The notes beneath the pieces are model-generated. The model ran no database searches. It worked only from the letters and a program-made list of their open reading frames with translations, and was not told the DNA's origin. A DNA stretch of 64,000 bases from Microplitis mediator (Eukaryota > Arthropoda > Insecta > Hymenoptera > Braconidae): positions 19,594,781 through 19,658,780 of the forward strand of contig NC_079977.1 in the NCBI RefSeq assembly GCF_029852145.1, read 5' to 3'. This document shows, one piece after another, positions 44,373-57,105 of the stretch. Each line of letters opens with the position of its first letter. Within the stretch, counting starts at the first letter, position 1. The position numbers and the translations under genes are program-made.

Positions 44373-46265
44373 CGTTGAATAAATTTGAACAAGAACTGAA
44401 TGAATCAGCGCCAACATTGACTTTTTATTAAGAAATTTTCATAGTGCGCTTACGTAATAAATTTAATTTTTTTAATAATGTATGAATGGAAACATTTAAA
44501 AAAATGTAATGTCATCGAACGAGAATCATAAAATAATGCTAAGTCACATAATTATTATTATTATTCATTATAAATATATAATTATCGGTATTTTATGCAT
44601 GGAAGTCAAATTTATTTTTATCCTTGGATATATATTTACCTTAGAGTTATTTTGTTTAATAGTATCCTTTTGTTTGTTTGTTGTTTTTTTTTCTGTGATT
44701 CAGTTCCTGGTGTCATTTGACAAAATTATGACCTCGAAAAAATGAAGGTAATAAGAAATATGACCATGAATAAAAATTAGATGGATATTATTCTTTTGCT
44801 TGGAAAGTGTCAATTGAACAGAAGTTGTTAAAAAATTTGTTAGAACAAAATGGTAAACAATAGTTTTGACAGTACTTTAAATGAAAGCAATAATATAAGT
44901 ACCTCGTCAATTAATGTTTGTAACGATAATTCAAATAATGTTAGTAAATGTTAGTAATTTATAGCGGATACATTGTTTACTTGTTTATACCCGCATGAAA
45001 AAAACTTATACTCTGAAATTATATCAGATAATATAATATTTATTATATTATAGTATAATTTAGAATATAAATAATTATATATTTAAAAATAACTACTTTT
45101 TTGCCGTTTTCAATATAAAATTTTATATTTTAGAAGTATATCAATATAATATATAATTTTATATTTTGGCATATATTATCATTATAAAAACTCCATATAA
45201 TATTAGATTATATAAAAAAAATATATGTCATTATATAGTATCAATTTATAGGTTTATATATATTATGATTTTATAATTCAAATTATATTATTAACAGTAT
45301 AATATAATACATAATGCTCGTATCTAAGCTTGTATATATTAAAAGATATACATGACACTTTTGTGCTTTGAAAAATTTTCAGTTCCATGAATGCTCTTTC
45401 GGTATCCTCTAAAACTCATTTTATTTTGAGTAATTATTTTTTTATATTAAAAATTAATCATATAAATGAAAATTTATAGTCATAACGACTCTCTCTACAA
45501 ACTTCCTTTCAAGTTCAATCTACATACTTAATTTACTCGAATAAAATATATTTTCATTGATACTCACAATCATCGTCAAACTGAAAGTCTTTATTTTTCA
45601 TATTTTATTTTATATTTTTAGATATATAATGTATTATATAATACAATATACAATTCAATATCTTGAGATTCTCCAACGTCAATTATATAAAAAAATATAT
45701 TTAACAATATAATATTTAATATATAAAAAAATATATTCTATTGTATATCATTCCAATATATGTAAATTTATAATGAATTTTATAAGTTAAAAATTATATT
45801 TTATAATTATATTACATATTATGAAAATATGTATATATTTTTTTATAATTTAAATTATAAATCAAAGTATAACTTTGAATTTATATGAATATTATATTTT
45901 ATTATACATACATTTTTGCCGTTTTATAAAATTATATATTTACGGTATATTTTTTTATATATAATCAAAATATATGTTATTTTCATGCGGGTAATGAAAT
46001 GAGTAATTGAACATGTACTAAGAACTGTTATTAACAATATTGAATCATTAAAATAGCTATAACTATATTTCATATATTGATATTATGAATGAAATAATAA
46101 ACATTAGATATTTAGGATGTTACACTATGTTCCTTGAAGATCCTTTAGGCTTGGATTATAATCCAAGTTACAAAGATGGAATCCTACCACTGATTACCAC
46201 GTCTTCTAATCTTCTCTTGATTTTCTTCTAAACATCCCCGAGGGCCAGAAGAAAATCGTGAGATT
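44373..46265. repeat. Upstream part of the segmental duplication (matches 56475-58085)
   Basis: Sequence upstream of copy 2 aligns with that of copy 3 up to ~46265/58085. Each copy carries its own private insertion: 44990-45991 here, 57106-57876 in the other. An open frame at 56843-57082 (79 codons) in copy 3 is broken here by an early stop, so it is probably not a gene. Confidence 0.8.
44990..45991. mobile_element. CCCGCATGAAAA-terminal element (ATATAATATA theme)
   Basis: CCCGCATGAAAAAAAC on the left, TATTTTCATGCGGG on the right, TA/TA flanks. The paralogous site at ~57080 (TTGTTTGTAATAAAG) lacks it, confirming precise insertion with TA duplication. The interior is AT-only words built on ATATAATATAAAATTATATA. 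A reverse-orientation copy begins at 63563. Confidence 0.92.
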
Positions 46266-46780
46266 ACTATATATTCAAAAGATATTAGCAAGCCTGAATT
46301 TTGAATGATTTAGAAAATAAGATTTTCGAAATTTATTTTTGATTAACATCAAAACGACTTGACCAATTAATTTCAAAATCTCATCAACTTTTGACCGAGA
46401 AAAATCCAGTTGCTTATAATTATTAAATCCAGTGATTCCCAGGGCTCCATATATATATATATATATTGATATATATATATTTAGGATAGAGGCGTCACAT
46501 TGTGCGTAATTAAAATAGCCAACGAAAAATTATACCCATTCAATCAGAGTCTTGGGTTACAGGAGGTCGAGTGGTCGAAAACGCTTTCTTTTATTATGTT
46601 AGCAAATTCATAAAAGATTTGATACATAAAGTTTCAAAAATAAATTCATGAAATTGTAAATAATTCTATATAATCATAGGAAACGCTATTCTTGCGTATA
46701 TTTCCATAAAAGTATATGTAACCTCGGGTAATTCTATATAGAATCCTGTTAATTTATTTAATTTTTAATAGTTTCTAGTT
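46266..46780. other. No gene seen
   Basis: AT-rich sequence with a (TA)n run at 46449-46482. From ~46733 it resembles the 3' flank of secreted-gene copies 2 and 3 (TATATAGAATCCTGTTAA). Confidence 0.6.
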
Positions 46781-47038
46781 TTATTAGGGTGACAATGCCG
46801 GAAGTGATTTTAATTCCAGCTCAATGATGGCCACATTATTGAATTGTTTGAACATTACGTTTCTATTGTTGGAATTTCGATTGCGTAATGATTGATGTGC
46901 GTTGCTCAAATAATCATTGACCTAGGTTTCAAGTGTTGTATTGTCGTTCGATACTAAAATTCGACCAAACTGTACTGGATTTTATTTCGAGACATCGAAG
47001 ACTTCGGTTGATGCCTTAGGATTCTCGAAAACAAGAAC
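46781..47038 (-). pseudogene. Orphan exon 2 of the secreted glycoprotein family
   Basis: The segment is exactly 258 bp, like exon 2 of the intact copies, has the TTTTTCACAG acceptor and ends LPALSP-stop. Two in-frame stops interrupt it: one after VFDVSK, and one where the W of TLETW is TAG. No exon 1 follows upstream (to 48600). It is therefore a relic of a fourth gene copy that decayed by substitution without indels. Confidence 0.85.
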
Positions 47039-48164
47039 CTGTGAAAAAACGATACGATGAATGAACATATGCTAATATTCGCTTAATTTTTGATAAATCC
47101 CTTTTTCAAATACAAATTACTCTATTTTAATATTATTTAACTGTAAAAAGTTTAAGGAGATGACCGAGTCGAAATATCGAGTGTAACTCCAGCGCCTCGA
47201 GCGTGTCGAGTGTAACTCCAACGTCTCGGACGTTGCAAATGTAAAATCCATGTTTTAAAAGCATTACAAACATGAATTTCATTTTGTAAATATAAAAAAA
47301 CGTAAATTAAACGTAAGATTTTCAGTACAGTGAAAATCCGAAATGGTTCATTGTTATGAAATCAATTTCCTCGAAGCAGGTGGTCTAAAATAGATAAGTT
47401 TATCTATTGTGGTAGTGAAAAATTATTCGTTTTGGTGTTTAATCTTCCGTTACACGTGCTTTCTCTAGTGTCTCACTCGTATTCACGCCAACTCTATAGG
47501 TGCTTTTTCATGCTGACGTTTGACGCTGCTTTTTAGCGTCAAATTCTGTCACGTGATGAGAATTTAACTTGTGCGCCATCCAGAAAAAATGTAGCGATAA
47601 CTTATAGCGTTTAGCGTCAAATTTAAGCGATAAATAATACACGAGTATCGAAAGTCGATGTATTGATGTCAAGTCTTTCATACTACAAAATTGACGTATT
47701 ATCTTTGTACTTTATAATCGATACTTACCTCAAAACTCATTGTAAATATTTCCCCCGATAACCAGAGTTTCTGATCAGAAAGTTGGTGTACATAAGTTGC
47801 GACCAACTTGACGATGAGTTGTCGACAACTTTCAGCTTTTGTGACTGTTGACTGCAAATTGTTTCCAAGTTTTCCAGAAATTTGGCGACAATCTACCGCT
47901 GCAATCTGTCGAAAACTTTCTGAGAAACTTGCAGTCAATGGTTACAAAAGCTGAAAGGTGTTGACAAGATGGATTTAACATTTGCAACATCCGAGACGTT
48001 GGAGTTACACTCGATAATTCAACTCGGGTGGGTAATAAAGTAGGAATTAGTGAAGGGATCTATCCTGGATTCCTATAATATAGGAAACCATTCGGGAGTC
48101 CATCCGAAAGCGCCCTATGAGAATCCACATGAGAACTTCAGCTGGATTCTCATATCAAGTTTTT
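47039..48164. other. No gene; several short theme repeats
   Basis: 47170-47240 and ~47990-48020 carry GAGTGTAACTCCAACGTCTCGGA words. 47500-47640 has TTTGACGCTAAAAAGCGTCAAA words. 47760-47960 has AAGTTGCGACAACTT words. They look like overlapping small theme elements without clear ends. The minus-strand frame at 47699-47938 is a by-product of the last one. Confidence 0.45.
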
Positions 48165-48570
48165 TGATTGGATAATTGTATTGTTGTTAACGAATGAAAA
48201 AACAATTGTTTATATAAAAAAAATTACAAAATTAGTTTATTACATTAGTCGTTTTTACAATGAAATAGATTATATAGCGAATGAATGTTTTTTTTTCAAT
48301 AATTCCTGTTTGATGATTTAGTCTTAAATTTTTATGTAATGAATGTATGGAATAATTTTTTTTATAACGATATTCATTTTGTATAATGGTCTCATTATCA
48401 TAAAACTACTGATTCAAAAGAATATTTTATTTGTGTGTTATCTATTAGAATCTTAAATTATATCATTCTTCCGGTACAATCAATTAATCAAAGAATCAAA
48501 ATATTTAACCCTAGCTTATACAGCTAGGGCTAAAAGTGAAATTTAATTAGAAGTAATCGATGTATCCTTA
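48165..48570. repeat. Inverted duplicate of 53325-53725
   Basis: About 395 bp match the reverse complement of 53325-53725 with few differences, from the CGATTACTTCTAATTAAATT region to CAAAAAACTTGATATGAGAA. Here it lies just downstream (3' UTR position) of the small exon at 48600-48776. A hairpin is formed by CCCTAGCTTATACAGCTAGGG-like arms at ~48512-48532. Confidence 0.85.
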
Positions 48571-48599
48571 ACTGCCTCCATTTAATAAAAATCAACGTA

Positions 48600-48776
48600 C
48601 TACGCTTTTTTTAAGAGTCCCATTATGAAGTCTGCAAAATCACTGGCAACTCGACTCGTAAGTTTTGATTCAAATGTATTGATACCGATTGCATCCTCTA
48701 ATATTGATTTAGGATCAGATAAGTCGTCTAACACCTCTTTAAAAAATGATTCAATATCAGCTGGTGCGGCAAACCC
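48600..48776 (-). CDS. Last exon of an unknown small protein
   Basis: After a TTTTTACACAG acceptor, 58 codons read GFAAPADIESFFKEVLDDL... to ...FIMGLLKKA and a TAG stop. The segment is acidic and probably alpha-helical, without cysteines. The upstream exon with any start or signal peptide was not found in the AT-rich DNA to the right. The reading frame, acceptor and matching 3' flank elsewhere support a real gene. I do not recognise the family. Confidence 0.55.
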   Translation of the reverse strand, partial: GFAAPADIESFFKEVLDDLSDPKSILEDAIGINTFESKLTSRVASDFADFIMGLLKKA

Positions 48777-48834
48777 CTGTGTAAAAATAAATGACATTTA
48801 ATAATTTACAAAAATATGAATACACTGATAGAAA

Positions 48835-49530
48835 AACTATCTTGATTTAAGAAAAATTTTTTCTTCAAAATGTGGTTCTTGCTTCAAAATAAAAAATTTT
48901 TTTGATTCAAGAAATAAGTTATTGAACCGAAAAATTGAAATTCTTAAAGATAGAGAAAAAATTCATCGTTTGAGAATTTTATTCTTTATTTTTTTGTTTT
49001 GAAACAAAATACTGATAATATATTTCGCTTGAGAATTTCTTGCTCTTGGATTAATATGTAGGTTTAAGACATTATATACCGACTTGTTTCGAGAACGGCG
49101 TGATTTTCAAATCAAGATATTGATTTACTCGGCTTAAAAAAATAACTGTTTCTTATTTTAAAAATCAAAAATTGTACTTTATATATGTTAAAGTAAAAAT
49201 TAATTTAAAAAAAAATTTTCTTTTTCATTACTTTGAAAACATCTTTCATCAAGGTACTACTACTTGAACCAAAAATTTAAACTCTTTAAGACAATAATAT
49301 GACATTTTTAGTTGAAAACAAGTGGTCTTGTTTGGAGAATTTGATAATAGCGATTCCAGATAATATAGTTTCGGGTCAAGGCACGAGAATTATCCATCGA
49401 AGATATAAAATCTTTAGATCGAAAAAAAATCTAAATCACGACAAGAATTTCTTAAAGCAAGAAAATTGGCTCTCTTCAAACATAAATTCTTGGCTCAAGA
49501 GAATATTTCTTGAGTCAATATAAATTTTCT
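48835..49530. repeat. TTGAATCAAGAAAATT theme repeat
   Basis: It starts near ACTGATAGAAAAACTATCTTGA and ends near TGAGTCAATATAAATTTTCTA. Numerous CTTGAATCAAGAAATTTTT-like words fill both ends. Similar words occur at 27300-27350, 28540-28780 and 58095-58400. The plus-strand frame at 49299-49523 lies in it and is probably not a gene. Confidence 0.55.
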
Positions 49531-49559
49531 ATTAATGTACAACAATATTCATAAATTTC

Positions 49560-51371
49560 TAAATAAAATCTTATAAAATTTTATAAAATTCAATAAAATT
49601 TTATAAAGTAAGCTCTGAGTAAGGAACGTAACAGATGAATGTAATTTTATAAAATTGTATGACATTTTATAAAATAGAATAAAATTTTATAAAGTTTTAC
49701 ACAATTGTATAAAATTATATAAAATTTTATACAATTTTATAAGACTGTACAGCGAAATTTTATAAAATTTCATAGAATTTTATAAAATTTTATATGGTAA
49801 GATCTTAAAAGGGAAGTCATAATTAGATAAAATTTTATATAATTGTACGAAATTTTATAAGGTTTTTTAAAATTGTATAAACTTTCATACAATTTCATAA
49901 AATTATATAAATTTTTATACAATCTTATACAATTTTATAAAGTAAGTCCTTAGAAGAGAAGTAATATTTAGATGAAATTTTATTAAATTTTATAAAGTTG
50001 TATACGATTTCACAAAATTATATGCAATCTCATAAAATCTTATACAAATTCATACAATTTTATAAAGTAACATCTCAAAAGGGGAGGAATAATTAGATAA
50101 AATTTTATATATAATTGTATGAAATTTTATAAAATAATATAAAATTTTATAATATTTCATAAAACTTTAGAGAATTTGATGTCACTATTGCATCTAGTGT
50201 AGGGTAGCATTTTGTAAAATTTTATAAAATTTCACACAATTTTATAAAGTTTATTACAAATTATTATAAAAATTGTTAGAAATTCAAAGTAAATAGACAA
50301 AATTTTCAATGGCCATAAAAAAAAAAATTTCATTTTTGCAGGCAAAATATGGTGATAAACAAATATGAAAATTATATTATAAAAAATATAATTGATTACC
50401 TAAATATATACAGGGTACCCCCAGAAAAATGTAGAAAAAAAAAAAAATTCTGAATATTGAATAAGTTTGATTTTATTAAAATTTTTTGTTATTTACATTA
50501 AGAAAAATTATATTTTACACAATTATTGGATGCAAAGGAAGATAACAAAGTTTTTAATAGTTTTTATCATAATACAAAAGTCTTTAATATTTTTCGACCG
50601 GCACTCGATTCTTGAAAAAGTTTACCGAAAAAAAATTCAAAATAATGCTTAATTATATTAACAAAAGTAATTTTGGAATGGTGATAATAGATTTAAAAAA
50701 AAAAAAATTTTTAATATAAAGTTTTAGAAGTACCTCGTTTTGCCTACCCCCGCCACCCCTTTCTCTTACATATTTATATATATATTACATAATTTGATAA
50801 TTTTGAATTTAATGTTTTTAAACTTTTATTTTGTCTACTAGCAATTAAAATTAATTCTTCATTACTCAAGGAAAAATTCAAAGGTTTCGCCATTGATTCA
50901 AAAATATAAATTATTAAAAATCAATAAATTTAATTAATTTTAAAATTTTATGTCCATTAAACAATCGATAGTTGAATTATTCGAATCTTTTTTTTATATA
51001 TAATTATAAATTAATACTATGAAATATGGCTGATAAGAATTCATGAGTAACCACAAATACAGCCACGAATTTCCCTAAGCTACAAGCGACCAATAGACGA
51101 GCGGAGCAGACTACGATTCTTCAATAACAAAAGTTAAGCAGCATCGAGATTGGACATTAATTGGATAGGTAACCCATCCCGGAAAAAAAAATCATTTTAT
51201 AAAACTTTATAAAATTTTACAAAATTTTACAATATTTTACAAAATTTTATACTGAAAATGGCCTGGTACAATTTTATGAAATTTTACAAAGTTTTATAAA
51301 TTTTTATAAAATTTTATAAAATGTTAGTACTAAAATTTTGTAAAATTTTATAAAAACATTTTTTCCCGGGT
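49560..51371. mobile_element. TTTTATAAAATTTTATAAA theme-word element with 5S-like core
   Basis: About 1.8 kb dominated by TTTTATAAAATTTTATACAATT words on both sides of a less repetitive centre. The right end TTTTTTCCCGGG (to 51371) is followed by TA. A CCCGGAAAAAAAAATC at 51178 could start a smaller unit ending at 51371. The left end is unclear. A 5S-rRNA-like sequence lies at 51105-51180. Confidence 0.6.
51105..51180 (+). repeat. 5S rRNA-derived sequence
   Basis: AAGTTAAGCAGCATCGAG and ATTAATTGGATAGGTAACCC match the 5S internal-promoter region with substitutions. It resembles 11325-11420 in a second TATAAA-theme element. Too diverged for a functional 5S gene. Confidence 0.65.
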
Positions 51372-51679
51372 AACTTATTGAGCCACACCATTCGGTTTAA
51401 TATGACAAGAGCCTTAGCCACAGCAACGCGTGGCCGGGTCTGCTAGTTTTTATATATAAAGATTGTTACTTTTCATACTAGATTCAAATTGTGAAATTTT
51501 TATAAAATTTTACAAAACATTATCTCACACTAGATGCAATACTGGCATTAAATTTTGAAAAGTTTCGTAAAATGTCAAAAATAAACTTATATAAAATTGC
51601 ATTCAATTATTACTTCTTTTACTTAGACCTAACTTTATAAAAACAATTTTTTCGAGTTAACATAGATTTTTTTCGTAAA

Positions 51680-52510
<831 letters not shown>

Positions 52511-52790
52511 GAATTATAATTATAGTAGAAGTGTTAAAAGCAAATGCAGCGGACCTTAATCGTCAGTCTTCACTCTACTGCTATCAAGTGAACTTTGCGT
52601 AGCAGAGTGGGAAGTACCTACTGGTAGTGGCGCAGCATACCCTGCACCACGTCCTATATATATATATCTGGTATAGATAATATATTATTTTTGGTATAAC
52701 CAGTGGTCTTCCCCATGGACAATTCGGGATATCCATCCCAGTTCGGGCTCTCTATATTTTTCTTGAGAATAGTTCTTTATTCTTTTCGAT
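52511..52790. other. No gene seen
   Basis: Unique sequence with a short (TA)n run at ~52656-52668; no coding or RNA signal recognised. Confidence 0.4.
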
Positions 52791-52794
52791 TAAT

Positions 52795-53275
52795 ATGAAG
52801 AGAATTAAAAAGCATTAAAAATTTCAAAATATGAATTCTCCTCAATTCGATTTAATTCTCTGAAGAGAATTTAAAAGTATTAAAAATTTTAAAATATGAA
52901 TTCTCCTCAATTCTATTTATTCTCTGAAGAGAATTTAAAAGTATTAAAAATTTCAAAATATGAATTCTCCTCAATTCTATTTAATTCTCTGAAGAGAATT
53001 TAAAAGTATTAAAAATTTCAAAATATGAATTCTCCTTAATTCTAGTTAATCCTCTGAAGAGAATTTAAAAATATTAAAAATTTCAAAATATGAATTCTCC
53101 TTAATTCTATTTAATTCTCTAAAGAGAATTTAAAAGTACTAAAAATTTCAAAATATGAATTCTCCTTAATTCTATTTAATCCTCTGAAGAGAATTTAAAA
53201 ATATTAAAAATTTCAAAATATGAATTCTCCTTAATTCTATTTAATTCTCTGAAGAGAATGAAAAAGGATTCAATT
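52795..53275. repeat. 65-bp minisatellite, about seven units
   Basis: The unit starts GAATTTAAAAGTATTAAAAA, continues through TTTCAAAATATGAATTCTCC and ends with TTCTCTGAAGA. Units differ by single substitutions and the first is slightly different. GAATTCTC/GAGAATTC words in each unit give dyad symmetry like that of theme elements. Confidence 0.9.
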
Positions 53276-53324
53276 CATTTTTAATCCTCTTTAATTCTCT
53301 TTTTTAACCAGGGTACATCGATTA

Positions 53325-53725
53325 CTTCTAATTAAATTTCACTTATACAGCTAGGGTTAAATATTTTGATTCTTTGATTAATTGATTGTACCGGAAGAAT
53401 GAAATAATTTAATATTCTAATAGATAACACACAAATAAAATATTTTTTTGAATCAGTAGTTTTATGATAATGAGACCATTATACAAAATGAATATCGTTA
53501 TAAAAAAAATTATTCCATACATTCATTACATAAAAATTTAAGACTAAATCATCAAACAGGAATTATTGAAAAAAAAACATTTATTCGCTATATAATCTAT
53601 TTCATTGTAAAAACGACTAATGTAATAAACTAATTTTGTAATTTTTTTTATATAAACAATTGTTTTTTCATTCGTTAACAACAATACAATTATCCAATCA
53701 AAAAACTTGATATGAGAAGGGTTCC
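53325..53725. repeat. Orphan inverted copy of the 48165-48570 block
   Basis: It is the reverse complement of the 3' flank of the exon at 48600-48776, but the coding exon itself is absent. The open minus-strand frame at 53544-53738 reads this non-coding block and is unlikely to be a gene. Confidence 0.8.
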
Positions 53726-53784
53726 TACCTTTGAGCATAAAATATCGAACCAGGAAAGTTCTCTTTTTTCACTCGAGTAAATAT

Positions 53785-54057
53785 CCCTGGCGGATTCGCA
53801 TTATGGTAGATTACGGTATTTTTTTGCAAATTGCGTTATTTTAGGAAAAGTACGGTATTTCACGTTCCAATACACCATTTTTGCGGTAACTTACGGTAAT
53901 TCGCGGTAAATTACGGTATTTTTCGGTCGAAGTCTGGTATTTTACCGCAAATTGTTGCAGTTTTCCGTAATTTGCCGCCAATTACCGTAAAATGTGGCAA
54001 TTATGCAGTGAAATACGGTATTTTGTGGTAATTCACCGTAATTCGGATCCGCTAAGA
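53785..54057. mobile_element. CCCTGGCGGATTC-terminal TTACGG element next to copy 3
   Basis: CCCTGGCGGATTCGCATTA on the left and GGATCCGCTAAGA on the right, flanked by AT/AT if the last GGG is read as mutated to AGA. It is the uninterrupted counterpart of 41402-42644. Confidence 0.82.
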
Positions 54058-54105
54058 ATGTATATAGAATCCTGTTAAATTTTTTTTTCCAAATATTTTC
54101 TTATG

Positions 54106-56474
54106 TTATTGCGGTGGCAATGCCGGAAGTGGTTCCAATTTAAGATCAATGATAGTCTCATTATGGATTTGGTTGAATATCGTCCCTTTATTTTCGGGAC
54201 TTATATTGTATAATGTTTGATGTGCGTCGTTCAAATAACTGCTGATCCAGGTTTCCAGTGTTTTGTTGTTATTCTGTACGTAAACTTGACTCATGTAAAC
54301 AGGACTGTCTTTGCCAGCATCGAGGGGTCTGGTCGATGACTCAGGAACTTCAAAAATCAGAAGCTGTAATAAAAATTCATATTTTAAATTCTAAAAAATC
54401 GTGAAAAATAGAGGCAAATTAAATTTATAGCTTCCTTTTTGATGTGTATATTATTTTTCACCTAATTTAGACATGGAAGTTTTAATTAATGCCTTTTTAT
54501 CTAGAAGAAACGACGCATGGACTAATTTTTCATACATTCATTCTCTCGTAAGAGAAAAGGTCAGACTTCCTTCCCCTAGACTAGGTTGAAATTTAATCCT
54601 TTAGCACAGGTATGGCGATAAAATATAATCTTCCATGTTTAAATCTTGTGAAAAGTAGTATACACACCACGGACGAAAGTAGCTACAATTGTGGAGCTAA
54701 TACAACCACATAGTAGGGTAAAAAAGTTGCAGGTGGCACTGTTACAAAATGAGTATCTACTGAGTCTAAAAATGTTTACCCTCGTTGAATAGTAAATAGA
54801 ACTGCTACCCCGAGAAAAAAAATTTAGATCTGTTCTGATCAAATTAGGTCAGCTCAGATCAAATTTGATCATAATTTATACTGAATCCAGATCAGAGTAG
54901 ATCTGATTTGATCTGTTCAAATCAAACTAGATCTGATCAGATATGACATTTTTCTTTGGGGAAAAATAGTCCAGATTTACCCTGATCAAATCTAATCCAG
55001 TCAGATCAACCTAGATCAAGTTAGATCAACCTAGATCTAATCAGATCAAAATAGATCAACATTGATTAAACGATCAATTTATGAAGCAAATATAAATAGA
55101 TCTAGTTGGATCTGTACGGATCAAAGCAGATCTGAGCTGATATAACTTTTTCTCGGAAAAAAAAGTTCAGATCGGCTCTGATCAGATTAGATCTGTGCAG
55201 ATTATAAAGAAATATATCTTCATATTATATTATAATTATAAGTTTAACTAGCTGAATTTTGACACATTCACCTAAATTTTGATAATTCTAAAAAGTCTAT
55301 CGTTATTTGAATTGGTATCTTCTTAATTATATGTTGATTTGTATTGTTTGGAGAAGAGTGATCTTGAATATGAATCTTTACTAAGTTAAATTTGAATTGC
55401 ATCGTTCAAAGGAGAAGATAAAGCAGATCTCATATGGAACATGAAACGTTTACTTTTAATTTAAATGGCTTCAATCTTATATATTTTATATTATTGTGAT
55501 ATATTTAATATATTTTTAATCAGACATATCAATTTTTATTAGGATAAAGATAAAAAACAGATCTATTTAGATCTAGCGAAATAGTTCAAATTTGATCTGA
55601 GCAGATTTAAGAATTTTTTTCATTTACCTTGATCTGTTTAGATCCAAGCAGATCTATTCTGATCAGAGTAGATCTAAATTGATCTTAACAGATCTGGCCA
55701 AAATGCAGATCTGTTAAGATCTGAAACATCAGATCTAATTTGATCTGAATAGATCTAAATTTTTTTTTCCCGGGACCAGCATTTTTATACGTGCACCTCA
55801 AACGTAGGAATTTCATTGTCTCTTATTCAACCTCAAGTTGTCTTATACATAATCCCCGAAACTGATCAAAATTAATAACATCTTACCTGATATAAACAGT
55901 AACCTTTCAGAATAGACGAAACGTAGTGCGTTTTCCCCTCTCTTCTCATTTTGAAAACTCCTGTTTCATTAGCTAATTGCTTGACATCTTTCGGTACATT
56001 ATGTCCGTTCATCAAATTAATCGTAACCGTTTCTCTACCTTTGACACGACAAGTTTTAGTTCTCACGCAGGTATAATTTTGATTAACAGCATAACTTCCA
56101 TTAATACCCAGTAAATTGTAACTTCGATCAATAATTTTCTGTCTTTCATTAATAACTTTAATTTTCGGGTCGAAATCAGATGCTTTTCTGTGAGAGTATG
56201 AGATGCAATAATAAAATACACTATCCCCGTCATCTATCCTCCATGAATTATGTAGCGTATTATTTCTTTCAACATACTTTGACATCATATTGTCATCGAA
56301 TAGTTTACCGACGACTTCGCAAGTGTCGTTTTTCAAATCGATCCTATTAATAACATCACCAGCAGATAAATTGATTAAAGGAATAATATCGCAGTTTACT
56401 TCAGCAGGAATGAATAAAAATGTTATAATAATAATGAATGTTTTTAAAATATTTTTTTTATTACAACGATCCAT
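54106..56474 (-). CDS. Secreted glycoprotein family, copy 3 (two exons)
   Basis: Exon 1 runs 56474-55887 (196 codons, GTAAGA donor) and exon 2 runs 54363-54106 (85 codons plus stop, TTACAG acceptor), phase 0, ~281 aa, uninterrupted. Signal peptide, sequons, cysteine order, NNNKTLETW signature and LPALPPQ end as in copy 2. It differs from copy 2 mainly by substitutions and a four-codon loss in the middle of exon 1. The 1.5 kb intron contains a 966-bp element (54809-55774). Family not recognised. Confidence 0.82.
54809..55774. mobile_element. CCCGAGAAAAAAAATTTAGATC-type element (AGATCTGATC theme) in intron of copy 3
   Basis: CCCGAGAAAAAAAATTTAGA on the left, CTAAATTTTTTTTTCCCGGG on the right, AC/AC flanks. 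Dozens of AGATCTGATC/GATCAGATCT words fill the outer thirds; the centre is unique and AT-rich. It is absent from the homologous intron of copy 2, whose sequence at this point is otherwise rearranged. Confidence 0.88.
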
Positions 56475-57105
56475 CGTTGAATAAATTTGAACAAGAACTG
56501 GAAGAATCAGCGCCAACATTGACTTTTTATTAAAAAATTTTCGTAGTGCGCTTACGTAATAAATTTAATTTTTTTAATAATGTATGAATGGAAACATTTA
56601 AAAAGATGTAATGTCATCGAACGAGAATCATAAAATAATGCTAAGTCACATAATTATTATTATTATTCATTATAAATATATAATTATCGGTATTTTATGC
56701 ATGGAAGTCAAATTTATTTTTATCCTTGGATATATATTTACCTTAGAGTTATTTTGTTTAATAGCATCCGTTTGTTTGTTTGTTGGATTTTTTCTGTGAT
56801 TCAGTTCCTGGTGTCATTTGACAAAATTATGACCTCGAAAAAATGAAGGTAATAAGAAATATGACCATGAATAAAAGTTACATGGATAGTATTGTTTTGC
56901 TTGGAAAATGTCAATTGAACAGAAGTTTTTCAAAAATATGTTGGGAAAAAATGGTTAACAACAGTTTTGACAGTACTTTGAGTGGAAACAATAATATAAG
57001 TACCTCGTCAATTAATGTTTGTAACGATAATTCAAATAATGTTAGTCATTCTATAGTGGATACATTATTTACTTGTTTGTAATAAAGTGAATAATTGAAT
57101 AGCTA

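Noticed and set aside
56843..57082. 79-codon frame upstream of secreted-gene copy 3
   Set aside because: The homologous sequence upstream of copy 2 has an early stop, so the frame is not maintained.
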